A stretch of 64,000 nt of DNA from Klenkia soli (GCF_900103975.1 NZ_FNIR01000008.1:202003-266002); one strand, 5' to 3'; counted from the first letter of the stretch, positions 30,730 to 40,793 are shown. Notes: a model not told the origin generated them from the sequence alone. Program-made: numbers and translations.

Positions 30730-31490
30730 GCGTCGTCGGGGACGCCGTCCTCTACCTCAACGACCCGCTGAACTGGACCCGCCCGCGCGGGATCCTGGAC
30801 CTCGCCGGGCAGCACCTGCAGATCGCCGGGCTCTCGCTGGGCATCGCGCTGGTGATCGCCGTCCCGGTCGCCGTGGTGCTCGGGCACACCGGCCGCGGCG
30901 GGGCGATCACCGTCGGCCTGGCCAACGTCTCGCGCGCCGTCCCCACGCTGGCGATCCTGACGATCTTCGCGGTGACCCCGATCGGGTTCACCATCTGGGC
31001 GCCGGTCATCGCGCTCACCGTGTTCGCGATCCCGCCGGTCCTGGCCAACACCTACGTCGGTTTCCGCGAGGTCGACCGGGACGTCGTGGAGTCCGCGCGG
31101 GCGATGGGCATGAGCGAGCGCCAGGTCGTCCTCCGGGCCGAGCTCCCGCTCGCCGTCCCGCTGATGATGACCGGCATCCGCACGGCGGCCGTCCAGGTCG
31201 TGGCCACCGCGACGCTGGCCGCGCTGCTGGGCGGCGGCACGCTGGGCTCGGTGATCCGCACCGGCTTCGCCCGCCAGGACAACGGCGTGGTCATGGCCGG
31301 TGCCCTGCTGGTCGCCCTGCTGGCACTGCTCACCGAGGTGCTGCTGGCCGTCGTCAGCTGGGCGGTGACCCCCGGGCAGAAGCAGGTGCCGTTCACCCGT
31401 GGCCGCAGCCGCCGGCCGGTCGACGAGCCGGTCGACCTGCCCGCGGCCGACGGCCGGGAGGACCTGGTCGGGGCCGGCGCCCGCACCTAG
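30726..31490 (+). CDS. ABC transporter permease, OpuCB/ProW-like (second)
   Basis: A 254-aa permease similar to the previous one, with EAA-type loop ESARAMGMSERQVVLRAELPLAVPLMMTG near residue 125 and five to six hydrophobic segments. The C-terminus is a polar, Arg/Asp-rich tail of about 40 residues. Together the two permeases would form a heterodimeric channel. The stop is followed by 124 nt before the first binding protein. Confidence 0.9.
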   Translation: MSVVGDAVLYLNDPLNWTRPRGILDLAGQHLQIAGLSLGIALVIAVPVAVVLGHTGRGGAITVGLANVSRAVPTLAILTIFAVTPIGFTIWAPVIALTVFAIPPVLANTYVGFREVDRDVVESARAMGMSERQVVLRAELPLAVPLMMTGIRTAAVQVVATATLAALLGGGTLGSVIRTGFARQDNGVVMAGALLVALLALLTEVLLAVVSWAVTPGQKQVPFTRGRSRRPVDEPVDLPAADGREDLVGAGART

Positions 31491-31557
31491 GTCACAGGAC
31501 GGCAACGGTCGTTTGCGCAGGCCCGGCGTGCCGGGTTGAGTTGTGCACCGCGGGAGT

Positions 31558-31614
31558 CCTCCCGCCAGACACGCGTCGCCCCCCAGCGGGGCGCGGGACA
31601 CAGAAGGCGGACAC
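31558..31614 (+). repeat. Leader of the first binding-protein gene, duplicated at 32805-32862
   Basis: This 57-nt stretch in front of the ATG at 31615 matches 32805-32862 in front of the ATG at 32863. Shared blocks include CCTCCCGCC, GACACGCGTCG and CGGGACACAGAAGGCGGA, ending at the start codon. The ribosome site AAGG is in the last block. The gene duplication therefore included its 5' untranslated region. Confidence 0.8.
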
Positions 31615-32607
31615 ATGCGCACGAGCGCCCGCATCCTCACCACCACGTTCGCCGTCGCCACGGTGCTGGCCACCGCCGCCTGCGGCGAGTCCGGATCCTC
31701 GGGCACCAGCAGCGGCGGGGGCGGCGAGGCCTCCGGCGAGGCCTGCGCGCCGGTCGCCGGCGACCAGCTCGTCGTCCTCGAGGACGACAAGGGCCTGCAG
31801 GCCGTGGACAACATCATCCCGGCCATCAACACCGCGTACTCCGAGGCCAACCCGGGTGTGCTCGACGTCCTGAGCTCGATCTCCACGGTGCTCACCACCG
31901 AGGACCTCGTCGCCATGAACTCCGGCGTCGACATCGAGCGCAAGTCCGCCGAGGACGTCGCCGCCGCCTACGTCAGCGACAACGACCTCGGCGCCGACGC
32001 CACCGCCGGTTCCGGCCAGGTGGTCGTCGGCGCGGCCAGCTTCACCGAGAGCCAGATCCTGGCCAACGTCTACGCCGACACCCTGACCGCCGCCGGCTAC
32101 ACGGCCACGGTGCAGACCGTCGGCCAGCGCGAGACCTACCTGCCGGCCCTCGAGCGCGGTGAGTTCGACGTCTTCCCCGAGTACGTCGGCACGCTGACCG
32201 AGTACCTCGACGGCGACCCCGACAAGGCGGTGGCCAGCTCCGACCTGGACGCCACCGTCGAGGCCCTGCGGCCGCTGGGCTCGGCCGTGGGCCTGACCTT
32301 CGGCGAGCCGGCCGAGGCGGCCGACGAGAACGCCTTCGCGATCACCACGACGCTGCAGGACCAGCTCGGCGGCATCACCACCCTGTCCGAGCTGGCCGAG
32401 GCCTGCTCCGACGGCTCGCTGGTGCTGGGCGGCACCCCGGAGTGCCCGACGCGGCCCTTCTGCCAGCCCGGTCTCGAGGAGGTCTACGGCCTGAAGTTCG
32501 CCCAGGTCAACGACTACGACCTCGGCGCGCCGACGAACAACGCCCTCAAGCAGGGTGAGATCTCGCTGGCCCTGGCCCTCTCGACGGACCCGGTCTTCGC
32601 CCAATAG
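31615..32607 (+). CDS. Glycine betaine-type substrate-binding lipoprotein 1, circularly permuted
   Basis: A 330-aa lipoprotein; lipobox LATAAC with Cys23, then a Gly/Ser linker. Residues about 51-127 (LVVLEDDKG, LTTEDLVAMNSGVDIERK) match what is normally the C-terminal end of ProX/OpuC binding proteins (LVVLEDP, LTTAGLAELNAAV in M. tuberculosis ProX, from memory). Residues about 135-330 (VVVGAASFTESQILANVY, GQRETYLPALERGEFDVFPEYVG split here over two motifs) match the normal N-terminal three quarters, ending in STDPVFAQ. The order is thus rotated. The start is ATG 31615 with AAGGCGG upstream. The ligand is unproven. Confidence 0.85.
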   Translation: MRTSARILTTTFAVATVLATAACGESGSSGTSSGGGGEASGEACAPVAGDQLVVLEDDKGLQAVDNIIPAINTAYSEANPGVLDVLSSISTVLTTEDLVAMNSGVDIERKSAEDVAAAYVSDNDLGADATAGSGQVVVGAASFTESQILANVYADTLTAAGYTATVQTVGQRETYLPALERGEFDVFPEYVGTLTEYLDGDPDKAVASSDLDATVEALRPLGSAVGLTFGEPAEAADENAFAITTTLQDQLGGITTLSELAEACSDGSLVLGGTPECPTRPFCQPGLEEVYGLKFAQVNDYDLGAPTNNALKQGEISLALALSTDPVFAQ

Positions 32608-32671
32608 AGGACCTCGTCGCCCCCCACAGCACGCTTCGCGCGCTGCGGGCCCCTGCGACGAGGCCGTTCCA
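32608..32671 (+). repeat. Stop-proximal hairpin repeat, copy A
   Basis: It begins right after the TAG of the first binding protein: AGGACC, stem CCTCGTCGC (32612-32620), a central part with ACGCTTCGCGCG, stem GCGACGAGG (32655-32663), then CCGTTCCA. This is one of five copies in the window; the stem differs from the others but still pairs. It probably acts as a terminator or 3' end stabiliser. Confidence 0.75.
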
Positions 32672-32680
32672 TCCTGTTGC

Positions 32681-32712
32681 GAGGCGGGCACCCCGGACGG
32701 GGTGTCCGCCTC
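32681..32712 (+). terminator. Second hairpin after the first binding protein
   Basis: GAGGCGGGCACCCC and GGGGTGTCCGCCTC pair over 14 positions with one G-T wobble and a GGAC loop. It follows repeat copy A by 9 nt, making a double hairpin. This would reduce read-through into the second binding-protein gene. Confidence 0.7.
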
Positions 32713-32862
32713 GTGGCGTTCCCGGAGGCAACGAAGTGGTCACGGTGTCCCGCGGGATTTGCGCTGGTCGTGGCCCACAGGGTTCCCTCAGGGGCCGCGG
32801 GACACCTCCCGCCGGACACGCGTCGTCCCTGCCCGGGACGCGGGACACAGAAGGCGGACCAC

Positions 32863-33852
32863 ATGCGCGCCCGCACCCTCACCACCACCTTCGCCCTGGC
32901 CGCCGTGCTGGCCACCGCCGCCTGCGGCGAGTCGGGCTCCTCCGGCAACGGGGGCGGCGGCTCCTCCGGCGGCCAGGCCTCCGGCGACGCCTGCGCGCCC
33001 ATCGCCGACGACCAGCTCGTGGTGATGGAGGACGACAAGGAGCTCCAGGCCGTCGACAACATCATCCCGGCGCTGGAGACGGCCTACGCCGAGGCCAACC
33101 CGACCGCGATGGACGCGCTGAACACCGTCTCCGCCGTCCTCACCACCGACGACCTGGTCGGCCTCAACGCCGCCGTGGACGTCGAGCGCAAGAGCGTCAC
33201 CGACGCGGCCGCCGCCTACGTCGATGACAACGACCTGGGCTCGGGCGTCACCGGCAGCGGCGCCGTCACCGTCGGGGCCGCGAGCTTCACCGAGAGCCAG
33301 ATCCTGGCCAACGTCTACGCCGGGGCGCTGAACAACGCCGGGTTCACCGCCACGGTGCAGACCGTCGGCCAGCGCGAGGCCTACCTGCCGGCCCTGCAGG
33401 CCGGTCAGTTCCAGGTCTTCCCCGAGTACGTCGGCACGGTCGCCGAGTACCTCGACGGCAACCCCGACGAGGCCGTCGTCTCCGGCGACCTGGACGCCAG
33501 CGTCGAGACCCTGCGCGGCCTGGGCACCCCGGCCGGGCTGACCTTCGGCGAGCCGGCCGAGGCCGAGGACAGCAACGCCTTCGCCATCACCGTCGCCCTG
33601 CAGGAGCAGCTCGGCGGCATCACCACGATGTCCGAGCTGGCCGAGGCCTGCTCCGACGGCTCGCTGGTCCTGGGGGCCACCCCCGAGTGCCCGACCCGGC
33701 CGTTCTGCCAGATCGGTCTCGAGGACGTCTACGGCTTCCGGTTCGCCTCGCTGGGCGACTACGACCTGGGCGCCGCGACCAACCAGGCGCTCATCCAGGG
33801 CCAGATCTCGATGGCCCAGGTCCTCTCCACCGACCCGATCCTGGCCCAGTAG
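32863..33852 (+). CDS. Glycine betaine-type substrate-binding lipoprotein 2, circularly permuted
   Basis: A 329-aa paralogue of the preceding lipoprotein, roughly two thirds identical by eye. The lipobox is LATAAC, and the same rotated order is seen: LVVMEDDKELQAVDNIIPAL and LTTDDLVGLNAAVDVERK first, then VGAASFTESQILANVYAGAL, GQREAYLPAL and FPEYVGTVAEYLDG, ending LSTDPILAQ. Differences are spread over the whole length, so both copies look maintained. It has its own leader (32805-32862). It may bind a different quaternary amine or the same one with other affinity. Confidence 0.85.
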   Translation: MRARTLTTTFALAAVLATAACGESGSSGNGGGGSSGGQASGDACAPIADDQLVVMEDDKELQAVDNIIPALETAYAEANPTAMDALNTVSAVLTTDDLVGLNAAVDVERKSVTDAAAAYVDDNDLGSGVTGSGAVTVGAASFTESQILANVYAGALNNAGFTATVQTVGQREAYLPALQAGQFQVFPEYVGTVAEYLDGNPDEAVVSGDLDASVETLRGLGTPAGLTFGEPAEAEDSNAFAITVALQEQLGGITTMSELAEACSDGSLVLGATPECPTRPFCQIGLEDVYGFRFASLGDYDLGAATNQALIQGQISMAQVLSTDPILAQ

Positions 33853-33856
33853 CTGC

Positions 33857-33921
33857 TGGAACGGCCCCCTCGCAGGGACCCGCGGCGTGCGGAGCGCGTC
33901 GCGGGGGGCGAGGGGGTCCTC
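33857..33921 (-). repeat. Stop-proximal hairpin repeat, copy B
   Basis: On the minus strand it starts just after the TAG of the DUF1684 gene: GAGGACC, stem CCCCCTCGC/GCGAGGGGG (33908-33916 and 33865-33873), a centre with GACGCGCTCCGCACGC, then CCGTTCCA. It fills the gap between two convergent genes and could terminate both. Confidence 0.75.
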
Positions 33922-34530
33922 CTAGTACCAGGAGCCGCCGGCGGGGAGCTGCTCGCCGGCGGCGACCACCGCGTCCAGCCGGTTGCCGGCCTGGGGGAGC
34001 GGGCACGACCAGCGCGGGTCGTAGGTGCAGCTGGGGTGGTAGGCGAAGTTCAGGTCGACCACCAGGTGGCCGTCGTCCGAGCCGAGGTCGGCGCCCTTGA
34101 TGGTGTCCAGCAGGTAGCGACCGCCGCCGTAGGTGGTCCGCCCGGCCGAGCCGTCGCGCAGCGGCAGGAACACCCCGCCGCCGTAGCCGCCCAGCCACCA
34201 GACGTCCAGCCGGCCCAGGTCGCCCAGCGCCACGGTGCCGATGCGGTCCATCGGGACGACGCCGTCGTCGGCGGTCGGCAGCTCCAGGCGCTGGGGCTCG
34301 GCGTCCTCCACCCGGGTGCGGAACCGCAGGTCCGGGTCGTAGGGCGCGACCGGCAGGCCGGTGAACGAGGCCCGCCCCGCGGCCGAGAGGGGCGAGTCCG
34401 GGTGCCGGGCGAACAGCTCGTCGCGACCGGACCGCCAGCCGGCCCACCCGGCCTCGGGGTCGTCGGCGGCACGGGCGGTGGCGTAGAGGGTGTGCACCCG
34501 ACGGCGCCAGTCCAGCAGGGAGAGGGTCAC
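33922..34530 (-). CDS. DUF1684 domain protein
   Basis: A 202-aa cytosolic protein of the DUF1684 family. Seen: LDWRRRVHTLYATARA at the start, FARHPDSPLS, LPVAPYDPDLRFRT, VWWLGGYGGGVFLPLRDGSAG, GRYLLDTIKGADLG and LNFAYHPSCTYDPRWSCPLP, the last two being the family's strongest hallmarks. The function is not established. The GTG at 34530 is chosen by homology of the N-terminus. It converges with the second binding-protein gene. Confidence 0.85.
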   Translation of the reverse strand: MTLSLLDWRRRVHTLYATARAADDPEAGWAGWRSGRDELFARHPDSPLSAAGRASFTGLPVAPYDPDLRFRTRVEDAEPQRLELPTADDGVVPMDRIGTVALGDLGRLDVWWLGGYGGGVFLPLRDGSAGRTTYGGGRYLLDTIKGADLGSDDGHLVVDLNFAYHPSCTYDPRWSCPLPQAGNRLDAVVAAGEQLPAGGSWY

Positions 34531-34615
34531 CGGCCCCAGCCTGCCAGCGGGCGGCCCGACCGGCGACGCGGCGACCGGGACCGGACCGTCACACGCGACC
34601 CGTACCCTCTTGCCC

Positions 34616-35827
34616 GTGACTGGCGGGGCGGCTGACCTGGGTGCGGGCGTGCCGCGACCCCGTCCGGCGACGTCGCGGATGTCCCCGGTCGTGCGCATCA
34701 CCGGCCTGGTGCTGGGGTTCGCGCTGGCCATCGCGGCCACCCTCGCGGTCTTCCTCACCGACAACGCGCTCTACCTGCGGCTGGCCGTCATCGCCGTCGC
34801 CTGGGCCTTCGTGATCGCCGCGTTCTCCGCCGGGCGGCGCAAGACCGACCAGGCCGTGGCCGAGGGGCGCGAGAACGAGCTGCGCCAGGCCTACGCGCTC
34901 GAGCTCGAGCGCGAGGTCGCCGCCCGGCGGGAGTACGAGCTGAAGCTGGAGAACCAGCTCCGCCGCGAGACCCAGGAGGCCATGCGGGCCGAGATGGACA
35001 AGCTGCGGGCCGACCTGGCGTCGCTGGCCGGCCTGCGCGACCAGCTGGCCGGCCTGGGCGAGCTGCGCGCCGACATGGGTCGGCTGCGCCACGAGCTCAC
35101 CGAGCAGCTGTCCGGCGAGATGCTGGTCGAGCGGATCGTCATGCGCACCCAGTCGATCCGCATGCCGGCCGAGCGGCCCGAGCTGGGCGGTGCGGGCACC
35201 GGGTTCATCGACGGCGACGCGGTGACCGACTGGTCCCCGGCCCCGGCCGGCACGGACGACGACCTCGTCTCCCGCGTCCAGCCGCCGCCGGTCCCGCACC
35301 CGGCGCCCCGGCCGGCCGACGAGCTGCCCTCGCCCTTCGCGTGGCTGGCCCCCCGCGAGCCCGCGGTCGACCCGGTCGAGCGCCCGGTCGAGCTGCCGTC
35401 CCGGCACGCGAGCCCCACCCGTGACGACCGGGTCGCCCGGGCCGACAGCGCCGCCCGGCACGGCACCGCCGAGCAGCCGGTGGTGCCGCCCCCGACGCCG
35501 ACCCCGACCCCGACCCCGACCCCGACCGTCGAGCCCGCACGCGCTGCCGAGCCCGCGCAGCCCGGTCCGACGGCGCCCGCGACCCAGCTGTGGGGTGCGC
35601 CCGGCCCCGCGGCCACCCCGCACAGCCGGCGGGCCCCCGAGGAGCCACCGCCGGCGCCGGCCGAGCCCGAGCACGAGCCCGACGTGTACGAGACCGCCGG
35701 CCACCAGCGGCTGACCGAGATCCTCGCGGAGTCCGGGTCCACGCTCGGCGGCCGGCGGCGGCGCCGCTACCGCGAGGACGACGACGCGGGCGACGACGAC
35801 GTCCTCGCCCGCGTGCTCGGCACCTGA
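34616..35827 (+). CDS. Membrane protein with coiled coil and Pro-rich tail (DUF6779-like)
   Basis: A 403-aa protein. Two membrane helices (ITGLVLGFALAIAATLAVFL and LAVIAVAWAFVIAAFSAG) near residues 28-70 are followed by a charged coiled coil to about residue 175 (ENELRQAYALELEREVAARR). A long Pro/Ala-rich disordered region then includes a PT repeat built of CCGACC units (about 35496-35528). The end is basic then acidic (GGRRRRRYREDDDAGDDD). The start is GTG 34616, 7 nt behind a TACCCT hexamer, possibly leaderless. The function is unknown; the layout suggests an envelope or division scaffold. Confidence 0.7.
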   Translation: MTGGAADLGAGVPRPRPATSRMSPVVRITGLVLGFALAIAATLAVFLTDNALYLRLAVIAVAWAFVIAAFSAGRRKTDQAVAEGRENELRQAYALELEREVAARREYELKLENQLRRETQEAMRAEMDKLRADLASLAGLRDQLAGLGELRADMGRLRHELTEQLSGEMLVERIVMRTQSIRMPAERPELGGAGTGFIDGDAVTDWSPAPAGTDDDLVSRVQPPPVPHPAPRPADELPSPFAWLAPREPAVDPVERPVELPSRHASPTRDDRVARADSAARHGTAEQPVVPPPTPTPTPTPTPTVEPARAAEPAQPGPTAPATQLWGAPGPAATPHSRRAPEEPPPAPAEPEHEPDVYETAGHQRLTEILAESGSTLGGRRRRRYREDDDAGDDDVLARVLGT

Positions 35828-35895
35828 TGGAACGGCCCCCTCGCAGGGCCCCGCGGCGTGCGTAGCGCGTCGTGGGGGGGCGAGGGGGTCTTCAC
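35828..35895 (-). repeat. Stop-proximal hairpin repeat, copy C
   Basis: On the minus strand it follows the TAG of the SDR gene directly: GTGAAGACC, stem CCCCCTCGC/GCGAGGGGG (35880-35888 and 35836-35844), a centre with GACGCGCTACGCACGC, then CCGTTCCA. It lies between two convergent genes, ending right at the stop of the plus-strand gene. Confidence 0.75.
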
Positions 35896-36696
35896 CTAGA
35901 TCGGGCCCTGGGAGAGCGCGCCGCCGTCGAGCACCAGGGTCTGGCCGGTGACCCAGGCCGCGGCGTCGGAGAGCAGGTAGGCCCCGGCCTCGCCGATGTC
36001 CTCGGGGACGCCGAGGCGGCCGATCGGGTACTGCCGGGAGACCTCGTCCTCGCGGCCGGTGAACAGCGCCTCGGCGAAGCGGGTCTTCACCACGGCCGGG
36101 GCGACGGCGTTGACCCGGATGCGCTGCGGGCCGAGCTCGACGGCCAGCTGGGTGGTCAGGTTCACCAGCGCCGCCTTGCTGACGCCGTAGGCGGCGATGC
36201 CCTGGCTGGACTTCAGCCCGGCGACCGAGGCCACGATCAGCACCGAGCCGCCGTGCTCGCCCAGCCAGGCCCGGTGGGCCTCCTGCACGAGGCCGAGGGT
36301 GCCCACGACGTTGGTGTCCAGGATCTTGCGGAAGGCGTCGAGCGGGGTGTCCAGCAGCGGGCCGTACACCGGGTTGATGCCGACGTTGCCGACCAGGTGG
36401 TCCAGGCTGCCGAAGGTGTCGACGGCGGTGCGCACGGCCTCGGCGCGGTGCTCGGGGTCCGCCGCGTTGCCGGGGACCGCGACGGCCACCTCGGGGCCGC
36501 CGAGGGACTCCACCGCCTCGGCCAGCACGTCGGGCTTGCGGGCGGTGAGCACCACCCGGGCGCCGCGGTCGACCAACGACCGGGCTATGGCCAGGCCGAT
36601 GCCCCGGCTGGCGCCGGTCACCAGGGCGGTCCGGCCGGCGAAGGACGTCGGGTCGGTTCGGGCGGGCGGCGTCGATGCCGCGGCTGCGTCGGTCAC
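35896..36696 (-). CDS. SDR-family oxidoreductase
   Basis: A 266-aa short-chain dehydrogenase/reductase. The cofactor motif is TGASRGIGLAIA near residue 28, with TARKPD behind it favouring NADP(H); then VGNVGINP (NAG-like), IVASVAGLKSS with the catalytic Ser, and YGVSK with Tyr and Lys. The C-terminus is LVLDGGALSQGPI. It resembles FabG-type 3-oxoacyl reductases and Rv-type SDRs, but the substrate is unknown. The 233-nt gap beyond its start, up to the DUF2520 gene, has no evident gene. Confidence 0.9.
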   Translation of the reverse strand: MTDAAAASTPPARTDPTSFAGRTALVTGASRGIGLAIARSLVDRGARVVLTARKPDVLAEAVESLGGPEVAVAVPGNAADPEHRAEAVRTAVDTFGSLDHLVGNVGINPVYGPLLDTPLDAFRKILDTNVVGTLGLVQEAHRAWLGEHGGSVLIVASVAGLKSSQGIAAYGVSKAALVNLTTQLAVELGPQRIRVNAVAPAVVKTRFAEALFTGREDEVSRQYPIGRLGVPEDIGEAGAYLLSDAAAWVTGQTLVLDGGALSQGPI

Positions 36697-36929
36697 GTCC
36701 GCACCGTAGCCACCGCCGTCCCGGCGCGCGGTGGTGAGTCAACGCACACCGGGCAGGCGTTGCCGGGCGTGCACCCGGGTAACACACTCGCCATCGGCAC
36801 GACATCCGCGTGGCAGCACGCCGCAGCGGGGTCGTCGGGCCACCAGCACCACCCGGGCCCTCGACGAGGAGGCCCCGGCATCGCCGAGTAGTCCGGTACC
36901 CGTCAGGGACTGGAACGAGAGGTGCACCG

Positions 36930-37846
36930 ATGAAGCAGTTCCGCCGTACCGCGTCCCCGGGCCCCGATGCCCCCGCCCGCCTCCGCGTCGGCGTGGTCGG
37001 CGCCGGCCGGGTCGGTGCCGTGCTGGGGGCCGCGCTCGCCGCCGCCGGGCACCAGGTGGTCGCCGCCGCCGGCCTGTCCGCCGCCTCGCAGGACCGCGCG
37101 CAGCGCCTGCTGCCCGGGGTGCCGCTGCTGCCCACCGACGAGGTCGTCGCCGCGTCGGACCTCGTCGTCCTCGCCGTCCCGGACGACGCCCTCCCGGGGC
37201 TGGTCGCCGGGCTGGCCGAGACGGGCGTCTGGCGCCGCGGTCAGCTGGCCTTCCACACCTCGGGTGCCCACGGGCTCGCCGTCCTCGCCCCGGCGCAGGC
37301 CGCGGGCGTGCTGGGCCTGGCCCTGCACCCCGCGATGACCTTCTCCGGCGGGCCCGAGGACCTCGACCGGCTGGCCGGCACGCCGTTCGGGGTCACCAGC
37401 CTCCCCGAGCACCGGCCCGTGGCCGAGACCGTGGTGCTCGAGATGGGCGGCGAGCCGTTCTGGGTCGCCGAGACCGACCGGGTGCTCTACCACGCAGCGC
37501 TGGTCACCGGCGCCAACCACCTGGTCACCCTGGTCGCCGAGGCCGCGGACCTGCTGCGCACCGCCGGCGTCGACCAGCCGGCCCGGGTGCTGGGCCCGCT
37601 GCTGGGCGCGGCCCTGCACAACGGGTTGCGCCGGGGCGACGCCGGGCTCACCGGTCCGGTCAGCCGCGGCGACGTCGGCACGGTGGCCGGCCACGTGGCG
37701 GCGCTGACGCAGCGGGCGCCCGCCGCCGTCGCCGGGTACGTCGCCATGGCCCGCCGCACCACCGAGCGGGCGCAGGCCGCCGGCCGGCTCAAGCCGCACG
37801 AGGCGCAGCCGCTCACCGACCTGCTCGACGGTGTGGAGGTGCCCTC

Positions 37847-37850
<4 letters not shown>
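36930..37850 (+). CDS. Rossmann-like and DUF2520 domain protein
   Basis: A 306-aa protein (Rv3603c-like). The dinucleotide-binding site is [22 protein letters not shown] at residues 18-39 (GxGxxG), followed by an NAD-dependent dehydrogenase-like core ([22 protein letters not shown]) and a helical C-terminal DUF2520 domain ([16 protein letters not shown]). It resembles ketopantoate reductase or F420-dependent folds, and it precedes panC, so a pantothenate link is often suggested but unproven. The ATG at 36930 has GAGAGG upstream. Confidence 0.87.
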
Positions 37851-38685
<835 letters not shown>

Positions 38686-38689
<4 letters not shown>

Positions 38690-39111
38690 TGCGCACGATG
38701 CTCCGGTCGAAGATCCACCGGGCCACGGTCACCCAGGCCGACCTGCACTACGTGGGTTCGGTGACCGTCGACGAGGACCTGATGGACGCCGCCGACCTGC
38801 TGCCCGGCGAGCAGGTCGCGATCGTCGACGTCACCAACGGCGCCCGGCTCGAGACCTACGTGATCCCGGGCCGGCGGGGGAGCGGCGTGCTCGGCATCAA
38901 CGGGGCCGCCGCGCACCTGGTGCACCCGGGCGACCTGGTCATCCTGATCAGCTACGGCCTGATGGACGACGCCGAGGCGAAGGGCCACCTGCCGCGGGTC
39001 GTGCACGTCGACGCCGCCAACCGCGTGGTGGAGCTGGGCGCGGACCCCGCGGCCCCGCCGCCCGGTGTGGCCGGCAACGAGCTGGTGCGGGGGGATACGG
39101 TCCGGCGGTGA
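38686..39111 (+). CDS. panD: Aspartate 1-decarboxylase
   Basis: A 141-aa pyruvoyl enzyme making beta-alanine from aspartate. The self-cleavage site is YVGS, with the cut between Gly24 and Ser25, creating the pyruvoyl group. [10 protein letters not shown] and [14 protein letters not shown] form the active site. Two adjacent ATGs (38686, 38689) are in frame after GGGAGGA; either is possible. The C-terminus is longer than in E. coli (126 aa), as in mycobacteria. Whether it needs a PanZ-like factor cannot be seen. Confidence 0.95.
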
Positions 39112-40793
39112 CGCTGGCCGGCCCGGTCCTGGGCCCTCCCCTCCTGACCAGCCTGCCCGTACGGCTGGCCGCGCCGGCCCCGGGCTGGGAGCTCACCGCC
39201 GACGTCTGCGTGGTGGGCTCCGGCGTCGCCGGGCTGTGCGTGGCCCTGCACGCCCGGGCCGCGGGGCTCTCGGTCGCCGTGGTCACCAAGGTCGAGGTGG
39301 ACGACGGCTCCACCCGCTGGGCGCAGGGCGGCATCGCGGCGGTGCTCGCCGAGACCGACAGCCCGGCCGCGCACGCCGCGGACACCGAGACCGCCGGGGT
39401 CGGGCTGTGCGAGCCCGACGCGGTGCACGCGCTGGTCACCGAGGGGCCCGACCGGCTGCGCGAGCTGATCAGCTGGGGCGCGGCCTTCGACCGCGGGGCC
39501 GACGGCCGGTTGCTGCTCACCCGCGAGGGAGGCCACCACGCCGACCGCATCGTGCACGCCGGCGGCGACGCCACCGGGGCCGAGGTGCAGCGCGCCCTGC
39601 ACACCGCCGTCACCGCCGACCCGGGGATCACCCTCGTCGAGCACGCGATGGTGCTGGACCTGGTGACCGACGGCGCCGGCCGCGCGGCCGGGGTCACCCT
39701 GCACGTCCTGGGCGAGGGCACCGCCGACGGCGTGGGCGCGGTGCGCTCGCGGGCTGTGGTGCTGGCCACCGGCGGCATGGGGCAGGTCTACGCCGCGACC
39801 ACCAACCCGTCGGTCTCCACGGGCGACGGCGTCGCGCTGGGCCTGCGGGCCGGGGCGACCGCGACGGACCTCGAGTTCGTCCAGTTCCACCCCACCGCGC
39901 TCTACCTGGGTCCCGATGCCCGCGGTCAGCAGCCCCTGGTGTCCGAGGCGCTGCGCGGCGAGGGTGCCCTGCTGCGCGACGCCGCCGGCGAGCGGTTCAT
40001 GGTCGGGGTGCACCCGCTGGCCGAGCTGGCCCCCCGCGACGTCGTCGCCAAGGCCATCACCCGCGTGCAGCTGCGCGACGGCACCGACCACGTGTTCCTC
40101 GACGCCCGGCACGTCGAGGGCCTGGCCGACCGGTTCCCCACGATCGTGGCCCGCTGCCGGGAGGCCGGCGTCGACCCGGTCACCGAGCTGGTCCCGGTCA
40201 CGCCGGCGGCGCACTACGCCTCCGGGGGGCTGGTCACCGACCTCGCCGGCCGCACGACGGTCCCCGGGCTGTACGCCTGCGGCGAGGTCGCCTGCACCGG
40301 GGTGCACGGGGCCAACCGGCTGGCCTCGAACTCGCTGCTCGAGGGGCTGGTGTTCGCCGGCCGGATCGGCGCCGCGCTGGCCGCCGAGCTGCCGGTGCCC
40401 GAGCCCGTGCCGCCGCAGGTGGCCCACCTCGACGGCCTGCTCGACCCCGCCGCGCGCGGCCGGCTCACCGCCACGATGTCGGCCCGCGTGGGAGCCCTGC
40501 GCAGCGGGGCCGGCCTGGTGCAGGCCGCGGGCGAGCTCGCCGCGGTCGCCGGCCTGCTGGGCGAGGCCGAGCCCGGCGTCCCCGCCTGGGAGGCCACCGA
40601 CCTGCTCACGGTCGCGACCGCGCTGACCGCCGCGGCCGGCGCCCGCGAGGAGACCCGCGGCTGCCATTGGCGCGAGGACCACCCCGACGCCGACGACGCC
40701 TGGCGGGTGCACCTGGACGTCCGGCTGCACGGCGACGGCTCGCTGCAGCTCACCCCCCGCCCCGTCGGCACGCCCCCGGAGGTGCACTGGTGA
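39108..40793 (+). CDS. nadB: L-aspartate oxidase
   Basis: A 561-aa flavoenzyme making iminoaspartate for NAD synthesis. FAD binding is [19 protein letters not shown] near residue 34, with [49 protein letters not shown] and [12 protein letters not shown]; the C-terminal helical domain ends with an Arg-rich [17 protein letters not shown]. It overlaps panD (GTGA) and nadC (GTGA). Quinolinate synthase nadA, often the neighbour, is not in the window. Confidence 0.95.
   Translation: MTLAGPVLGPPLLTSLPVRLAAPAPGWELTADVCVVGSGVAGLCVALHARAAGLSVAVVTKVEVDDGSTRWAQGGIAAVLAETDSPAAHAADTETAGVGLCEPDAVHALVTEGPDRLRELISWGAAFDRGADGRLLLTREGGHHADRIVHAGGDATGAEVQRALHTAVTADPGITLVEHAMVLDLVTDGAGRAAGVTLHVLGEGTADGVGAVRSRAVVLATGGMGQVYAATTNPSVSTGDGVALGLRAGATATDLEFVQFHPTALYLGPDARGQQPLVSEALRGEGALLRDAAGERFMVGVHPLAELAPRDVVAKAITRVQLRDGTDHVFLDARHVEGLADRFPTIVARCREAGVDPVTELVPVTPAAHYASGGLVTDLAGRTTVPGLYACGEVACTGVHGANRLASNSLLEGLVFAGRIGAALAAELPVPEPVPPQVAHLDGLLDPAARGRLTATMSARVGALRSGAGLVQAAGELAAVAGLLGEAEPGVPAWEATDLLTVATALTAAAGAREETRGCHWREDHPDADDAWRVHLDVRLHGDGSLQLTPRPVGTPPEVHW

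Noticed and set aside
31532..31545. CCCGGC-GT-GCCGGG as a terminator after the second permease
   Set aside because: A 2-nt loop is too tight for a stable hairpin and the gene before it ended some 40 nt earlier; it may be chance in GC-rich sequence.
35490..35530. CCGACC tandem repeat as a possible phase-variable locus
   Set aside because: The units are 6 bp and encode in-frame Pro-Thr in a disordered tail, so slippage would not change the frame; low-complexity coding is enough to explain it.
36697..36929. Possible small gene in the 233-nt gap before the DUF2520 gene
   Set aside because: The open frames there have no ribosome site, no recognisable composition and run into panC or DUF2520 in the wrong frame.
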